Of a stretch of DNA of 64,000 nt, positions 50,701-56,945 are shown in pieces. The DNA lies in NCBI GenBank assembly GCA_963922205.1, contig CAWUHX010000016.1, positions 434,001 through 498,000 of the forward strand, in the 5' to 3' direction. Source of the stretch: Romanomermis culicivorax. Its lineage: Eukaryota > Nematoda > Enoplea > Mermithida > Mermithidae. Made by a program: the position numbers and the translations under genes. Below the pieces are notes generated by a model that had not been told where the DNA came from, made no database searches, and worked only from the letters and a program-made list of their open reading frames with translations. Every line of letters starts with the position of its first letter. Position 1 is the first letter of the stretch.

Positions 50701-51307
50701 GTCCTTTCTGTATTTGAAACCCGCGATAGAACCACTTTCCGAAACAGCAGTTAACATATCTTTAAGCTCAATTACAGCTTCGTTCTCCGAACTAATAATA
50801 AAATTGAAAAATCAAATTCAATGTCCCAGTTCGTTTGCCAATAAAACGGTCTTCAAGTTAACATTTTTTCGTTTGATAGCCTAATAATTATTGGTTGGAA
50901 ACTGGTGGTAAATGGATGCAAAGAACAAAAATACAGACGAAGTTCGTTCATCTTGCTGGTTAACAAAATAACACCAAAAACTAAACTTTTACCTCAATTA
51001 TTTTGTCTTTGATTTCGTGTAATAACTCGATCGACGGTATCAAAAATTTCCTCAAAAATAAATCGAATTCGGATTCTGATGCGCAGTATCGGACATTTGG
51101 TCCCAATACCATTCTGTTACAAAAACATTCTAAATCTTCGTGGAACTTCGGTGAATTTTTGCGATACTTAGCAAATTTTTCCCAATAAAAACGCCCTATT
51201 TGTTGAAAAATTGCCGGCCCGATTTGAACGAAAGGTTGGAAAATCGAGCTCAATATTCGCGTCAGTAAATCAAAATTTTCGTCGCCTATAATTGCCGCTA
51301 TTTCCAT
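11519..51307 (-). CDS. PLEKHG4/ARHGEF40/Quattro-type Rho guanine-nucleotide exchange factor, 23 exons, 3' end uncertain
   Basis: This family activates Rho GTPases through its DH-PH module and acts at the actin cytoskeleton. I joined 23 exons, 50993-51307 down to 11519-11707. Intron phases agree at every junction and no internal stops appear. Domain order: N-terminal homology region (GWP..., QGDFYLRL), acidic/polyQ linker, Sec14-like domain ([20 protein letters not shown]), spectrin-like helices, DH ([36 protein letters not shown]), PH ([36 protein letters not shown]) and post-[12 protein letters not shown]. That order and those motifs match human ARHGEF40 and PLEKHG4 as I remember them. Introns reach 8 kb and are full of transposons. 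The last exon ends at a good gtaagc donor in phase 1; either a further exon lies downstream and was not found, or read-through stops at 11463. Ortholog assignment within the family (PLEKHG4, PLEKHG4B or ARHGEF40) is open. Confidence 0.88.
11761..11877 (-). CDS. RhoGEF exon 22 (post-PH motif)
   Basis: 117 bases, phase 1 in and out, acceptor cttccag and donor gtacga. It reads [20 protein letters not shown] and [10 protein letters not shown]. The (M)VSMGIGNKP..D motif and a following DRAV are typical of the tail just after the PH domain in ARHGEF40 and PLEKHG4. Confidence 0.88.
12224..12404 (-). CDS. RhoGEF exon 21 (C-terminal half of PH domain)
   Basis: 181 bases, phase 0 in and 1 out, acceptor acttccag and donor gtaaga. 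It encodes [20 protein letters not shown] and the C-terminal PH helix [20 protein letters not shown]. The [12 protein letters not shown] and LLW motifs identify the PLEKHG4/ARHGEF40/MCF2 group. Confidence 0.92.
12924..13127 (-). CDS. RhoGEF exon 20 (start of PH domain)
   Basis: 68 codons, phase 0 in and out, acceptor tttctag and donor gtcagt. It reads [20 protein letters not shown], then [20 protein letters not shown], strands 1-3 of the DH-associated PH domain. It ends [10 protein letters not shown]. Confidence 0.92.
13311..13535 (-). CDS. RhoGEF exon 19 (DH domain CR3)
   Basis: 75 codons, phase 0 in and out, acceptor tatttttag and donor gtgagt. It encodes [20 protein letters not shown] and later [17 protein letters not shown]. 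The LLKPVQR..KY motif is the catalytic CR3 helix of DH domains. Confidence 0.95.
13621..13742 (-). CDS. RhoGEF exon 18 (DH domain)
   Basis: 122 bases, phase 1 in and 0 out, acceptor tttgtag and donor gttagt. It carries [20 protein letters not shown] and NKPKSDALM, the stretch shared by Trio, Kalirin and PLEKHG4 DH domains. The intron to exon 17 is 51 bases. Confidence 0.92.
13794..13950 (-). CDS. RhoGEF exon 17 (DH domain)
   Basis: 157 bases, phase 0 in and 1 out, acceptor ctgtctag and donor gtacat. It encodes [20 protein letters not shown], the DH segment in which the family has F(G/A)N.E.LY.FH. Confidence 0.92.
14028..14178 (-). CDS. RhoGEF exon 16 (start of DH domain)
   Basis: 151 bases, phase 2 in and 0 out, acceptor ttttaacag and donor gtattt. 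It carries [20 protein letters not shown], the first conserved helix of the DH domain (CR1: ELLxTExxYVxxL), which contacts the Rho GTPase. Confidence 0.92.
14279..14611 (+). CDS. Putative first exon of an unidentified plus-strand gene nested in a RhoGEF intron
   Basis: 111 codons from ATG to a gtaact donor in phase 0. The product starts [20 protein letters not shown], then a very acidic Asn/Glu run, then a globular-looking part ([28 protein letters not shown]). The stretch is clearly more GC-rich than the intron around it (14179-14941), which suggests coding. I do not recognise the family and found no following exon with confidence. It lies opposite to the RhoGEF gene, so it would be an antisense nested gene or an old fragment. 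Confidence 0.5.
14942..15309 (-). CDS. RhoGEF exon 15 (end of spectrin region, Ser-rich linker before DH)
   Basis: 368 bases, phase 0 in and 2 out, acceptor actttcag and donor gtagga. It opens [20 protein letters not shown], then becomes acidic and Ser-rich ([11 protein letters not shown]), ending [11 protein letters not shown]. Such a disordered linker precedes the DH domain in human relatives. Confidence 0.85.
16785..16936 (-). CDS. RhoGEF exon 14 (linker)
   Basis: 152 bases, phase 1 in and 0 out, acceptor taattcag and donor gtaggt. The exon was predicted because exon 13 ends in phase 1 while exon 15 starts in phase 0, and this is the one open segment between them with both splice sites in the required phase. 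It encodes [20 protein letters not shown] and an acidic Ser-rich end. The longer plus-strand reading frame over this stretch is its shadow. Confidence 0.75.
17022..17217 (-). CDS. RhoGEF exon 13 (spectrin-like region)
   Basis: 196 bases, phase 0 in and 1 out, acceptor ttttatag and donor gtgact. It reads [20 protein letters not shown], continues in helix, and ends in an Arg/Ser-rich linker (IRRRSYA). Confidence 0.82.
17456..17704 (-). CDS. RhoGEF exon 12 (spectrin-like region)
   Basis: 83 codons, phase 0 in and out, acceptor cttcatag and donor gtgaga. It begins [20 protein letters not shown] and ends [11 protein letters not shown]. The opening motif resembles the helix start of spectrin repeats in Trio and PLEKHG4 proteins. 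Confidence 0.85.
17897..18247 (-). CDS. RhoGEF exon 11 (spectrin-like region)
   Basis: 117 codons, phase 0 in and out, acceptor ttctttag and donor gtgagc. It is entirely helical and charged, with [20 protein letters not shown] and [20 protein letters not shown]. The plus-strand frame over the same bases is a shadow. Confidence 0.85.
18737..18875 (-). CDS. RhoGEF exon 10 (spectrin-like region)
   Basis: 139 bases, phase 2 in and 0 out, acceptor gcgtcaag and donor gtaaaa. It reads [20 protein letters not shown] and ends KKRYEEFYE, a long amphipathic helix. The intron to exon 9 is only 61 bases. Confidence 0.78.
18937..19065 (-). CDS. RhoGEF exon 9 (spectrin-like region)
   Basis: 129 bases, phase 2 in and out, acceptor ttttatag and donor gtatag. 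Encodes [20 protein letters not shown] and ends SLPHYK. The large intron before it contains the BED-finger hAT relic. Confidence 0.78.
19889..20956 (-). mobile_element. hAT relic with BED zinc-finger remnant, TSD TGTAATAT
   Basis: Termini TAGGGATGGGCCGG and its complement (one mismatch) with the 8-bp duplication TGTAATAT at 19881-19888 and 20957-20964. Both subterminal regions carry repeated ggatccggat units. On the minus strand 20440-20610 encodes [20 protein letters not shown] then, after a frameshift, [18 protein letters not shown]. That is a BED-type C2H2 finger (CNKC ... HLERKH), as found at the N-terminus of hAT transposases. The catalytic domain is absent. Confidence 0.88.
22075..22220 (-). 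CDS. RhoGEF exon 8 (first spectrin-like helices)
   Basis: 146 bases, phase 0 in and 2 out, acceptor cttgtag and donor gtaagg. It reads [20 protein letters not shown] and continues in helix. This is the helix after the Sec14 module where spectrin-type repeats start in the family. Confidence 0.82.
22525..22641 (-). CDS. RhoGEF exon 7 (end of Sec14-like domain)
   Basis: 39 codons, phase 0 in and out, acceptor gtttcag and donor gtaggt. It carries [20 protein letters not shown] and ends AGQWVNFRK. This corresponds to the QL..ELGG...W..FR motif that closes the Sec14 module in Trio, MCF2L and PLEKHG4 proteins. Confidence 0.82.
22941..23033 (-). CDS. RhoGEF exon 6 (Sec14-like domain)
   Basis: 31 codons, phase 0 in and out, acceptor tttttttag and donor gtaag. 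It reads [20 protein letters not shown], the strand-helix unit that follows the VDCR strand in Sec14-like domains. It joins exon 5 directly, so an intermediate exon at 24.3 kb is not needed. Confidence 0.78.
23034..25214. other. RhoGEF intron, unassigned part
   Basis: No repeats recognised. An open stretch at about 24270-24348 with an acceptor is not needed by the gene model because exon 5 joins exon 6 in phase 0. Confidence 0.5.
26329..27458. mobile_element. 1.13-kb non-autonomous hAT-like element, TSD TCTTAAAA
   Basis: Left end CAGGGTTTTTTTGAC, right end the complement of CATAGTTTTTTTAGC. TCTTAAAA is present at 26321-26328 and 27459-27466. Both ends hold several acaagcc/ggcttgt motifs. The interior shares about 750 bases with 3425-4180, including a CCGGCGCGACGCGCCGG palindrome. 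No transposase. Confidence 0.85.
26878..26902. repeat. Microsatellite (AAGTA)n
   Basis: Four to five units of aagta within the hAT-like element; absent from the partner repeat near 3770. Confidence 0.8.
28003..28237. other. AT-rich insertion of unknown origin
   Basis: This block has no counterpart in the left arm of the surrounding inverted repeat. It is extremely AT-rich, with an open frame of 71 codons (RRECGETP...[11 protein letters not shown]). Its composition suggests organelle or symbiont DNA, but I could not assign it to any gene. Confidence 0.4.
29050..29570 (+). pseudogene. Degenerate mariner (Tc1/mariner) transposase
   Basis: With frameshifts and stops, the plus strand gives [20 protein letters not shown], matching the mariner HTH region (DPRKTTRELAEELGVS), then a GDEK stretch near 29370 and a [13 protein letters not shown] stretch near 29490, where mariner has W(W/S)...G(I/V)(I/V).(F/Y).(L)L. 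The ends were not found. It is not functional. Confidence 0.75.
29655..30096 (-). CDS. RhoGEF exon 5 (Sec14-like domain core with Ser/Thr-rich insert)
   Basis: 442 bases, phase 2 in and 0 out, acceptor ttcaacag and donor gtaatg. A Ser/Thr/Asn-rich insert is followed by the core strand [20 protein letters not shown], equivalent to the LLDLR strand of the human Sec14-like domain. A degenerate mariner lies just downstream in the next intron. Confidence 0.82.
30097..32151. other. RhoGEF intron without recognised features
   Basis: AT-rich; short frames only. Confidence 0.5.
32152..32323 (-). CDS. RhoGEF exon 4 (Sec14-like domain)
   Basis: 172 bases, phase 1 in, phase 2 out, acceptor cttttacag and donor gtaagt. 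It reads [20 protein letters not shown] and ends [11 protein letters not shown], beta strand then helix, as expected just after the MASG motif of the Sec14-like domain. Confidence 0.8.
32550..33245. repeat. Inverted clusters of CGAATTCCTCGAAAGT-like units
   Basis: Several copies of a unit close to cgattcctcgaaagtc lie near 32580-32650, and the complement (gaggaatcgggacttt) recurs near 33085-33240. Short unit length and inverted arrangement suggest a degraded foldback repeat. Confidence 0.5.
33981..34911. repeat. Possible MITE with GTATTCATAAA-type ends
   Basis: Left aaagtccgtattcgtaaa and right tttttatgaatacggcccc are roughly complementary, with tctatagac and tctaaatttagac motifs inside both ends. 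Boundaries and target site are not certain. Confidence 0.35.
35461..35898. mobile_element. 438-bp MITE, CATACATGTAA termini, TSD GTTTACAG
   Basis: Perfect 11-bp termini CATACATGTAA and TTACATGTATG. GTTTACAG occurs at 35453-35460 and 35899-35906. This is the best-preserved long copy and lies in a RhoGEF intron, inside an older repeat whose two halves continue on either side. Confidence 0.9.
36326..36700 (-). CDS. RhoGEF exon 3 (acidic/polyQ linker, start of Sec14-like domain)
   Basis: 375 bases, phase 1 in and out, acceptor tatgtacag and donor gtacgtg. It starts with an acidic stretch (VDDDDDAF) and a short Gln run, and ends [20 protein letters not shown]. The last part matches the LMASG...LTG motif that opens the Sec14-like domain of ARHGEF40/PLEKHG4. 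Confidence 0.82.
37482..37818. mobile_element. 337-bp hAT-like MITE, TSD TYATGGAA
   Basis: Left end CAGTGTTTTTTCTGCAC, right end the complement of CAGCGTGTTTTTTTTCTGC. Flanks ttatggaa (37474-37481) and tcatggaa (37819-37826) differ by one base. It contains a 28-base stretch (37746-37773) also present in the 26329 element, so the two are related. Confidence 0.75.
38168..39867. mobile_element. 1.7-kb element with 200-bp inverted arms
   Basis: Arms 38168-38367 and 39668-39867 are complementary with few differences, beginning AACTAGTTTATTAG and including gccccgatggggc and caactgtcgaagcaag. Spacer 1.3 kb without a convincing gene. No target duplication seen. It resembles a foldback-type transposon, inferred from structure only. 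Confidence 0.7.
40060..41140. repeat. Minisatellite, unit about 97 bp, about 11 copies
   Basis: The block tcgaaaaccccttcc recurs near 40184, 40251, 40349, 40441, 40538, 40638, 40736, 40833, 40930, 41028 and 41127. Spacing settles to 97-100 bases. Each unit also has cttgtttacac and tgtgtaaagtga. The long minus-strand frame at 40230-40718 is an artefact of the repeat. Confidence 0.9.
41761..41840. repeat. Simple repeat (TTTAATAGA)n
   Basis: Irregular tandem of tttaatagat and aacatttaatag units. No gene. Confidence 0.75.
41930..43230. other. RhoGEF intron rich in GTGTAAA/TTTACAC motifs
   Basis: The motif occurs many times on both strands (for example near 41955, 42105, 42230, 42535, 42550, 42860, 43190), without a fixed period. 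It may be a degraded repeat related to the minisatellite unit, which also has tgtgtaaagtga. Confidence 0.4.
44022..44490. mobile_element. Foldback element made of GGTAAAATC units, TSD CTTAG
   Basis: Left half 44027-44230 and right half 44300-44485 are complementary. The outer ends are GCCCAAATTACAGAAAGTGG and its complement. Inside are repeated gggtaaaatcg and gagtaaaatctcggg units. CTTAG flanks both sides (44022-44026 and 44486-44490). Confidence 0.8.
44760..45360 (-). CDS. RhoGEF exon 2 (N-terminal GWP domain)
   Basis: 601 bases, phase 0 in and phase 1 out, acceptor ttgttcag and donor gtaggt. Visible motifs are [39 protein letters not shown] and [10 protein letters not shown]. These align in order with the ARHGEF40 N-terminal region (GWP, PGDFYLQV, and a later LPW). 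Asn/Ser-rich inserts separate the blocks. It joins exon 1 in phase 0 across a 5.6-kb intron. Confidence 0.8.
45361..50992. other. RhoGEF intron 1, unassigned
   Basis: Contains several 60-160-codon frames (45854-46348 plus; 46815-47352, 47473-47769 and 47819-48025 minus; 50708-50806 minus), some with plausible splice sites, but none fits the phase or homology of the RhoGEF and none was recognised. The 49440-49500 stretch has facing gcgcgccg motifs. Confidence 0.45.
50993..51307 (-). CDS. RhoGEF exon 1 (start codon; N-terminal helical domain)
   Basis: 105 codons from ATG at 51307 to a gtaaaa donor. It reads [20 protein letters not shown], then helices ending in [17 protein letters not shown]. 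The pattern fits the ARHGEF40 N-terminus, where a similar pair of helical stretches precedes a GWP motif. The ATG was chosen because it matches the family's start position and follows a tttttag acceptor by 6 bases. Confidence 0.75.
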
Positions 51308-51320
51308 GTTGTTCTAAAAA
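51308..51320 (-). promoter_or_regulatory. Splice acceptor just upstream of the RhoGEF start codon
   Basis: On the minus strand the sequence tatttttag is followed by AACAAC and then ATG. This is a good AG acceptor only 6 bases before the start codon. It is either a 3' splice site of a 5'UTR intron or a spliced-leader addition site. No promoter was recognised upstream. Confidence 0.5.
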
Positions 51321-51729
51321 TAGGAACTCGCATAAAATGTACTTGCAGGACCAATCCCGAAAAGTAAAAAGATATTTGATAAATTCCTCCTGCAGTCAAA
51401 TTTTTTGGCACATTGATAAATTGGCAAAAATGTATATTTTTCTGCAGTTGACATGACCACCGTAGAACTTCTTTTGTTCGGTTATGCACAACGTCTGCTA
51501 AAACCTTACGAATTAGGATTTTAATGAGAAATTATGGGGATTATTCCAATCTCGTTTGCTATGCTGAATCGAATGTGATGGATGACTTTGACTTAATTTC
51601 TACAAAAGTTGGCATTTATGTGCACATTTAAATTCACAAAAGTTATGATCACTGTTTAACATAAGGTGTTAATTTTTCAGATTGATCGACAAATTGATCA
51701 ATTACAAAGTGATTGTAAAAGTGCACTGA

Positions 51730-52400
51730 CTTGGCGCTGTCATCAGTGAGCGGTTAACAAAAAATTTCGTTCAATAACCTGGTTAAGTGGTCAAGATTTC
51801 TCGAGTAGCAATTGCTTCTCTGCAGTTTTCAAATCTATTTATGATAAGCACGATGTTTCTTCAATGATTTTGGCCTTTCTCATTTTTGTGAAGAAACTTG
51901 GCGTTTTTCAAAGCATAAAGTTTTCCAGTGTGTGAAAATTGCGAGTGACCCTACTTCTTTGGCTTTCGCTGCGCCTATCATTTTAAATTAAATTGGCTAT
52001 AGTCCCTAAAAGTATCACCAAGTCAAACTTTCAAATTAGTTATCATGTTCTTCTGCTTGTGAAACGTATGAATGCGTTGAGTTCTTTTCATTGTTAAGAA
52101 TTTCAGATTTTTTCTTAAGTTTTTTTCGGGTACTACACTTATTAATTTTAAAATGATCTTTGAGAAAATGATGCAGCGGTCGGAGTTCCTGCAAACGCAA
52201 TGTTACTAGAAATTAGAAAACCAATTTCGATAATCTTGAAATAATTGGAAGGAGTGATCATCAAGGATGGAAAAATTTATTGATTAGAATCAACGAGTCT
52301 TCATATTGCTCAATAAAGGTTTGGCTGCGACCTCGCTGTATCGATCATTTCAAAATAAATGGAGTATAGTATGTATGCTGCATAATTCGGAGATCAACGC
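51730..52400. repeat. Degenerate dispersed repeat also at 15.6-16.0 and 35.3-36.1 kb
   Basis: The stretch cctggttaagtgg...ctcgagtagc (51778) is the complement of the DNA at 35369-35400. The tcaatgattttgg..ctttc block (51858) matches 15838. The tcaaaat(a/g)aatgga stretch near 52350 matches 35970. The 35-kb copy is split by the MITE at 35461. Confidence 0.5.
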
Positions 52401-52699
52401 GATTCATAATTACTGTAATAACTCGTTACGCCTGCATTCCTTTTACTGATGTTCATCGGAATAACGCATTACTGTTTGAATTTGGAAACTTCCAAAAACG
52501 GTCTATGGATTAGATTAAAAATACGTCTAGCGGTAAGAATTATTGATATACTTTGTTCAAAAAATCAGAAATTCGTGACTTTTGTTCAAAAAACAGTATT
52601 CATAAAAAAATATCTCTTCAGAATGAACAGCTCATATTTCAATCAATAAAATGAGAACTCTCAGTTTTTTCCTGGTCAGTTTGGTCATGACTAGCCAAG

Positions 52700-54920
52700 G
52701 CTGGACACAGGTTCTTTACAGTCAACTGCTTTAGCCCCAACATTCTTTTCAAGAAATCGATAACTCTATGCGCTCATTGTCTGAAATTTGAATTTGAATT
52801 GAATGTTGTAGATGACAGTCGAAATCTAAGCAGAGTCTCCAAAACACCAAAGCGTTCGAAGTTGGAAAAGTCAATCTCCGGACTATAAAAAAGACAATAT
52901 TTTTACCTATTATCTGTTCTTATAAAATGTTTGCAAATTGAAAGAAATTACATATTTTACTCAAAAAATAGTTGAGTTGGCTCAGAAGTTCCCTGTGCAA
53001 CATTTGGTGTTGTGTCTTTCCAATTACTATTTACAAACATTAAAAAACAGACTACTAACGATGGACAGAAAGACGTTAGGAACGAAACCTCAATGAATTT
53101 GTAAAAAAATTTAGAGCAAACATTCAAAATTTTTCGAAATCCGACGACAGAAAGTCGTTTTTCCCAAGAAAACTGGTCCGTCGGATTTTCGCCATCAAAT
53201 TAACGATCAGCTTATCATGGAAAATTATCTAGGGATAATTTTTCCAGAATCCTTTCAAAACCAGTCCTGGCACTTTTGGTATAAGTGATCGCACTTTTCC
53301 AGCACATTTAACACGCTGAAAGAAACGAAAGGAATAGCGCCGAAGTCACTGACCAAAATGTCTCAATTTTTCACCGTAAGAATTACAGTAAGAAAAAATA
53401 CTGTGAGAAGGGTTGCGTAAATTGAGGATTTCAGTGGACCAGGAAATAAGTATAAAAAGCAGCAGGCTCCGGGTCAAGAATGATTATCGGGTAATTGCTT
53501 GTTTAGAAAACATGTGTAAAACTTAACGGACTGAAAAGAAAGAAAACCAAATTGAAACCATGTGTGCTTAGTGATATCTTCGAAAAATGGTCACTTGAAA
53601 GTATGAGTAGTTATGAAACGCTTTTCAGATAAATTCACAGTTCACAGCTTATTATTCCATTCAAGATTTTTAATTTAATTTTAACGAATACTGTAATGAC
53701 GGTAGAACATTGTGTTCAAAGTATCATAGACTTTCTATTTGCGGTTGACGTTGTCCTGAACCTATTTCAAATGAAGTAAAAGGAAAGCCCGCGATAATTC
53801 ACAAAAAGTGAGGTGAATTCTTTCTTATTAAACTATCGAAATTTCATATGTGATCACAATTAATCGTCAAAATCATCTGGGTAATTGAGGTCCTGAATAT
53901 TGCCCAAAATTTTCATCTGGTTTACTACAAGGAATGCATTTCTGACATTTTCAGACATGTCCATTTGATTGTTCCCATGGATATAGAATTACAATAAGAT
54001 TTTGTTTGAAAACGTAATTTCATCGTGAATTACAGTATTTTCTATGAGAACTATCATATTTCAACACTGTTGATCGAGTAAGAATGAAAGCAGAAAATTT
54101 TCATCATTTTGTCATCTTACATAGTCTGTTTTTTATTAATCCAAATCGATAAATGACAAAAATCAGAATTATCGTCTAAATCGTTTACAAAAAGCTTTTA
54201 CAGTAAAATTTTTGCTAAAGTTTAAATGAACGTAAAATTTTCAGTCCGATATGACGTACAGTAAATAATCGTAAAAATATAGAGTAGTACTTGCTTTTCA
54301 CTTTCTTTATTTATAAGTATTTAAGAAAAAACAGACCCTGTAGTGCTTCTCACCCAACAAAAAATTTGGAGTTTATTAGATCACGCATGATTCTGTTGTG
54401 GCCTAAGCTGATCAAATTTTTACGGGTAATCCGCGACTACAGCGACCAAAATTTTAAAGAACACAAGCAAAGTAGCCAGAACGAGTGGTATATAGAAAAG
54501 CGATGAGAGATAATTTCATCAAAATTTGAGAAATACATTTGATTAAGAACTCGTCGATGGAGATAACTCAGATTATCATATCACTTTTGAATAACACCAG
54601 TTTAGATAGGAAAATGGCGGAAACGCTCCCTATTCTACAGTGGTAGCGGAAAATACCGGTTTTGAGATAATATGAATCCATTGAGCAAAGAAGCATTTAA
54701 GAAAGACTGGAGCCTTCTCACATACTTGTGAAACAACATTAGCAAACAAAATTTTACAAACGTCCACTTTTGCAAACTATGTAGTACAATATTCACAGTT
54801 TTCTAGCGAAAATTTCCAATACATATAACTATTTTTATCATAAATATTTATAGCCTTCTCAGAAAAACCTCTTATTCACCAACCAAAGCGTTTCTTACAA
54901 ACTACTGTTCATTTCGGCAG
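52700..54920. other. Intergenic AT-rich DNA upstream of the RhoGEF gene
   Basis: No gene or repeat recognised; promoter elements of the RhoGEF could lie here or nearer but none is distinctive. Confidence 0.45.
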
Positions 54921-55222
54921 AAAAGTCAGCTTTTTCTGTGTATAATGCACTGTATACCGTCGCCACCACACATCCATCGTACACATTCTTTGAAAAGTTG
55001 TTACGGTCGGTAAACATTGCATTGTTAGACCAAAGTACGAGTACCACCACACTTTTTTCTCTGGGAAAACTGGTCGAAAACTTTTCACCTCATAAGCAGA
55101 TTGACTCGAAATTTCTCCCCGTAAAAAACGCCGCCGAGAATTTGATCTGCGTCAATTCCGCCACCGACCTGTGCTTGTTTATTCAGCTACCATTTTCGCC
55201 GCACTGGTCCGTGCTCACTTAA
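54921..55222 (+). CDS. Putative terminal exon of an unidentified plus-strand gene
   Basis: About 100 codons after a tttcggcag acceptor, ending in TAA. The frame reads ALYTVATTHPSYTFFEKLLR and later ENLICVNSATDLCLFIQLPF. Codon composition looks coding, and it is the only such stretch between 51.4 and 56.7 kb on this strand. No upstream exon could be joined and no family was recognised. It may be a gene fragment. Confidence 0.3.
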
Positions 55223-56344
55223 AAATCAATAGAGATCTTCTATTCTCCGTGACACGTGATTTACCTTGACTTATGTACAGTAAAATATCGAATGCTGCAC
55301 CGTGATCGATCAGTCATCAAGGAAATTCTTTATATTTTTCACGTGCGTCTCTGATATAATGTTTTCCAACTCATGCAAGCTCCATAAACTTGAAAATGCA
55401 TTGATTTCTGATCAAAATATTATCTCCGGTTTACCATTCATTTTGAATTTCTATCGTCGCACAACTTGAGATCGCGTATGCTTATCAAATTAATCCATTT
55501 GAAAATCCAAATAATTAAAGTCGCGGTCTCATGGTAGATTTGTCCCAAAGATGCAATGATTTAATGTTTGCCACTAAACAAAGTCAGTTTATCCTTGTAG
55601 GGAAATTTGATATCACATTTATACAAACGATTAACTCTCACGTTTTTATGTTGCGGATAAAATCATGATGATCAATCAACTTTTATGGCTTGATAGTATT
55701 ACGTGTTCAATATTTTAGGACTATTCCGCAAGTGTCTCATTTATATGCAAAATTTCAAATTTGTCAGCTTCCAGTGGAGCTCAAACCGCAACTTTGAATT
55801 TGCAAAATACTCTTCATATTTCAGCCGGACAATACGATATTGCAAAAATTTTTCAAGGAGTCATGGATTTCGACCGATATATCAAAAATCAGCACAGTCT
55901 ATATTTTCCTAAGTGAGCATCAGGGAGAAAAAAAGATTTTCATACAAATAATAAACAACCTGCCTTCGAGCAAGCCTTGAAAATGAACATAGTGTGAATG
56001 TTTCATTATACCATTTCTACAGCATGAACGTTTGCGAAATTGATCTTGATGACTCGAAAACAACGGAGAATAATTTTTTTCAAATAACATGTTTCATTTC
56101 ATTTCTAGTTCACTCCAATTTCAGTGTCATGATACACAACCAAAACTCAATTGAACATTTTTTCAAGATGCATCGCAAAAAATCAAGATATAAGTGTTTT
56201 GCGATGTTCGACTTTCTTTTCAAGTGCATCGCATTTTCTTCAAGATATCTGGGAAAAAAATCAAGATGGCATCCTGAAAAAAAATCAAAATGTCATCCTG
56301 AAAAAAATCAAGATTTTGTCTAATGGGCGAGCAGCACGGGGACG

Positions 56345-56389
56345 AAAATTTCTGAAACTAGCCAATCGAAGGCTAGTTTCAGAAATTTT
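56345..56389. repeat. Perfect hairpin, 19-bp arms
   Basis: Arms aaaatttctgaaactagcc and its exact complement with a 7-base loop. It lies in unassigned DNA next to an A-rich stretch with three catcctgaaaaaa units. It could be a terminator-like or transposon-derived hairpin. Confidence 0.7.
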
Positions 56390-56759
56390 CTCAGCCACCT
56401 ATGTTTAAGTATACTGGAACTCTTCAAAGTAGATTTCTGAGGCTACTTCTTGCTGGCGGAGGGCGCAATTGGTTTTTATAGGGGGCACCAAAGAAGGTTA
56501 TTTTGAACCGGGAATCCGATGGACATTTTGGTTTTTCATAAAAAATTTCATTTTTCGGGATTTTTCAGAGAAACTCCAACAATGCTTGTCGTCCGCCCAA
56601 AATGAATTAATTTCATAGAACGATCGAAAATTTTCGATCTTTGGTCGGATTCTTAAATAGCTAGGGAATGGCCATAGAACAGTCGACGAAGTCCACAACT
56701 TTGATTATTTTCCAGAATTACTGCATTTTTAGTGAAAAGCAAGTATTTTTGGCGTTTAC

Positions 56760-56945
56760 CTGAAAAATCTCGAAAAATAAAATCTTCCATGAAAAAAATA
56801 TGTCCATCTTCCGTGCAAAATAATATCTCACATCTGCCATCCGCCGTAAAATAACCAAGGGCGCCCACCGCCAGCATGCCATAACCTCTTTGAAGGGTTA
56901 GAGAATATAAAAACATATGTGGCGGAGCAATGCCTCTTTGATTAA
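56760..56945 (-). CDS. Putative beta-propeller exon, BBS9 (PTHB1)-like
   Basis: About 62 codons between an aaactag acceptor and a gtaaac donor. It reads FLYSLTLQRGYGMLAVGALG and GRCEILFCTEDGHIFFMED. From memory this resembles the BBS9 propeller segment with LQR, G-F-G, GRDLI and S-x-DG-x-L-x-x-FE in the same order and spacing. BBS9 is a BBSome subunit used in ciliary membrane trafficking. No further BBS9 exons were found downstream before the RhoGEF start, and the gypsy LTR begins 37 bases upstream, so this may be a fragment of a disrupted gene. Confidence 0.35.

Noticed and set aside
50708-50806. Minus-strand segment reading [19 protein letters not shown]
   Set aside because: Its incoming phase does not fit exon 1 and no alignment supports it.
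54291-54506. 71-codon plus-strand frame that I compared with mariner
   Set aside because: No ordered transposase motifs.
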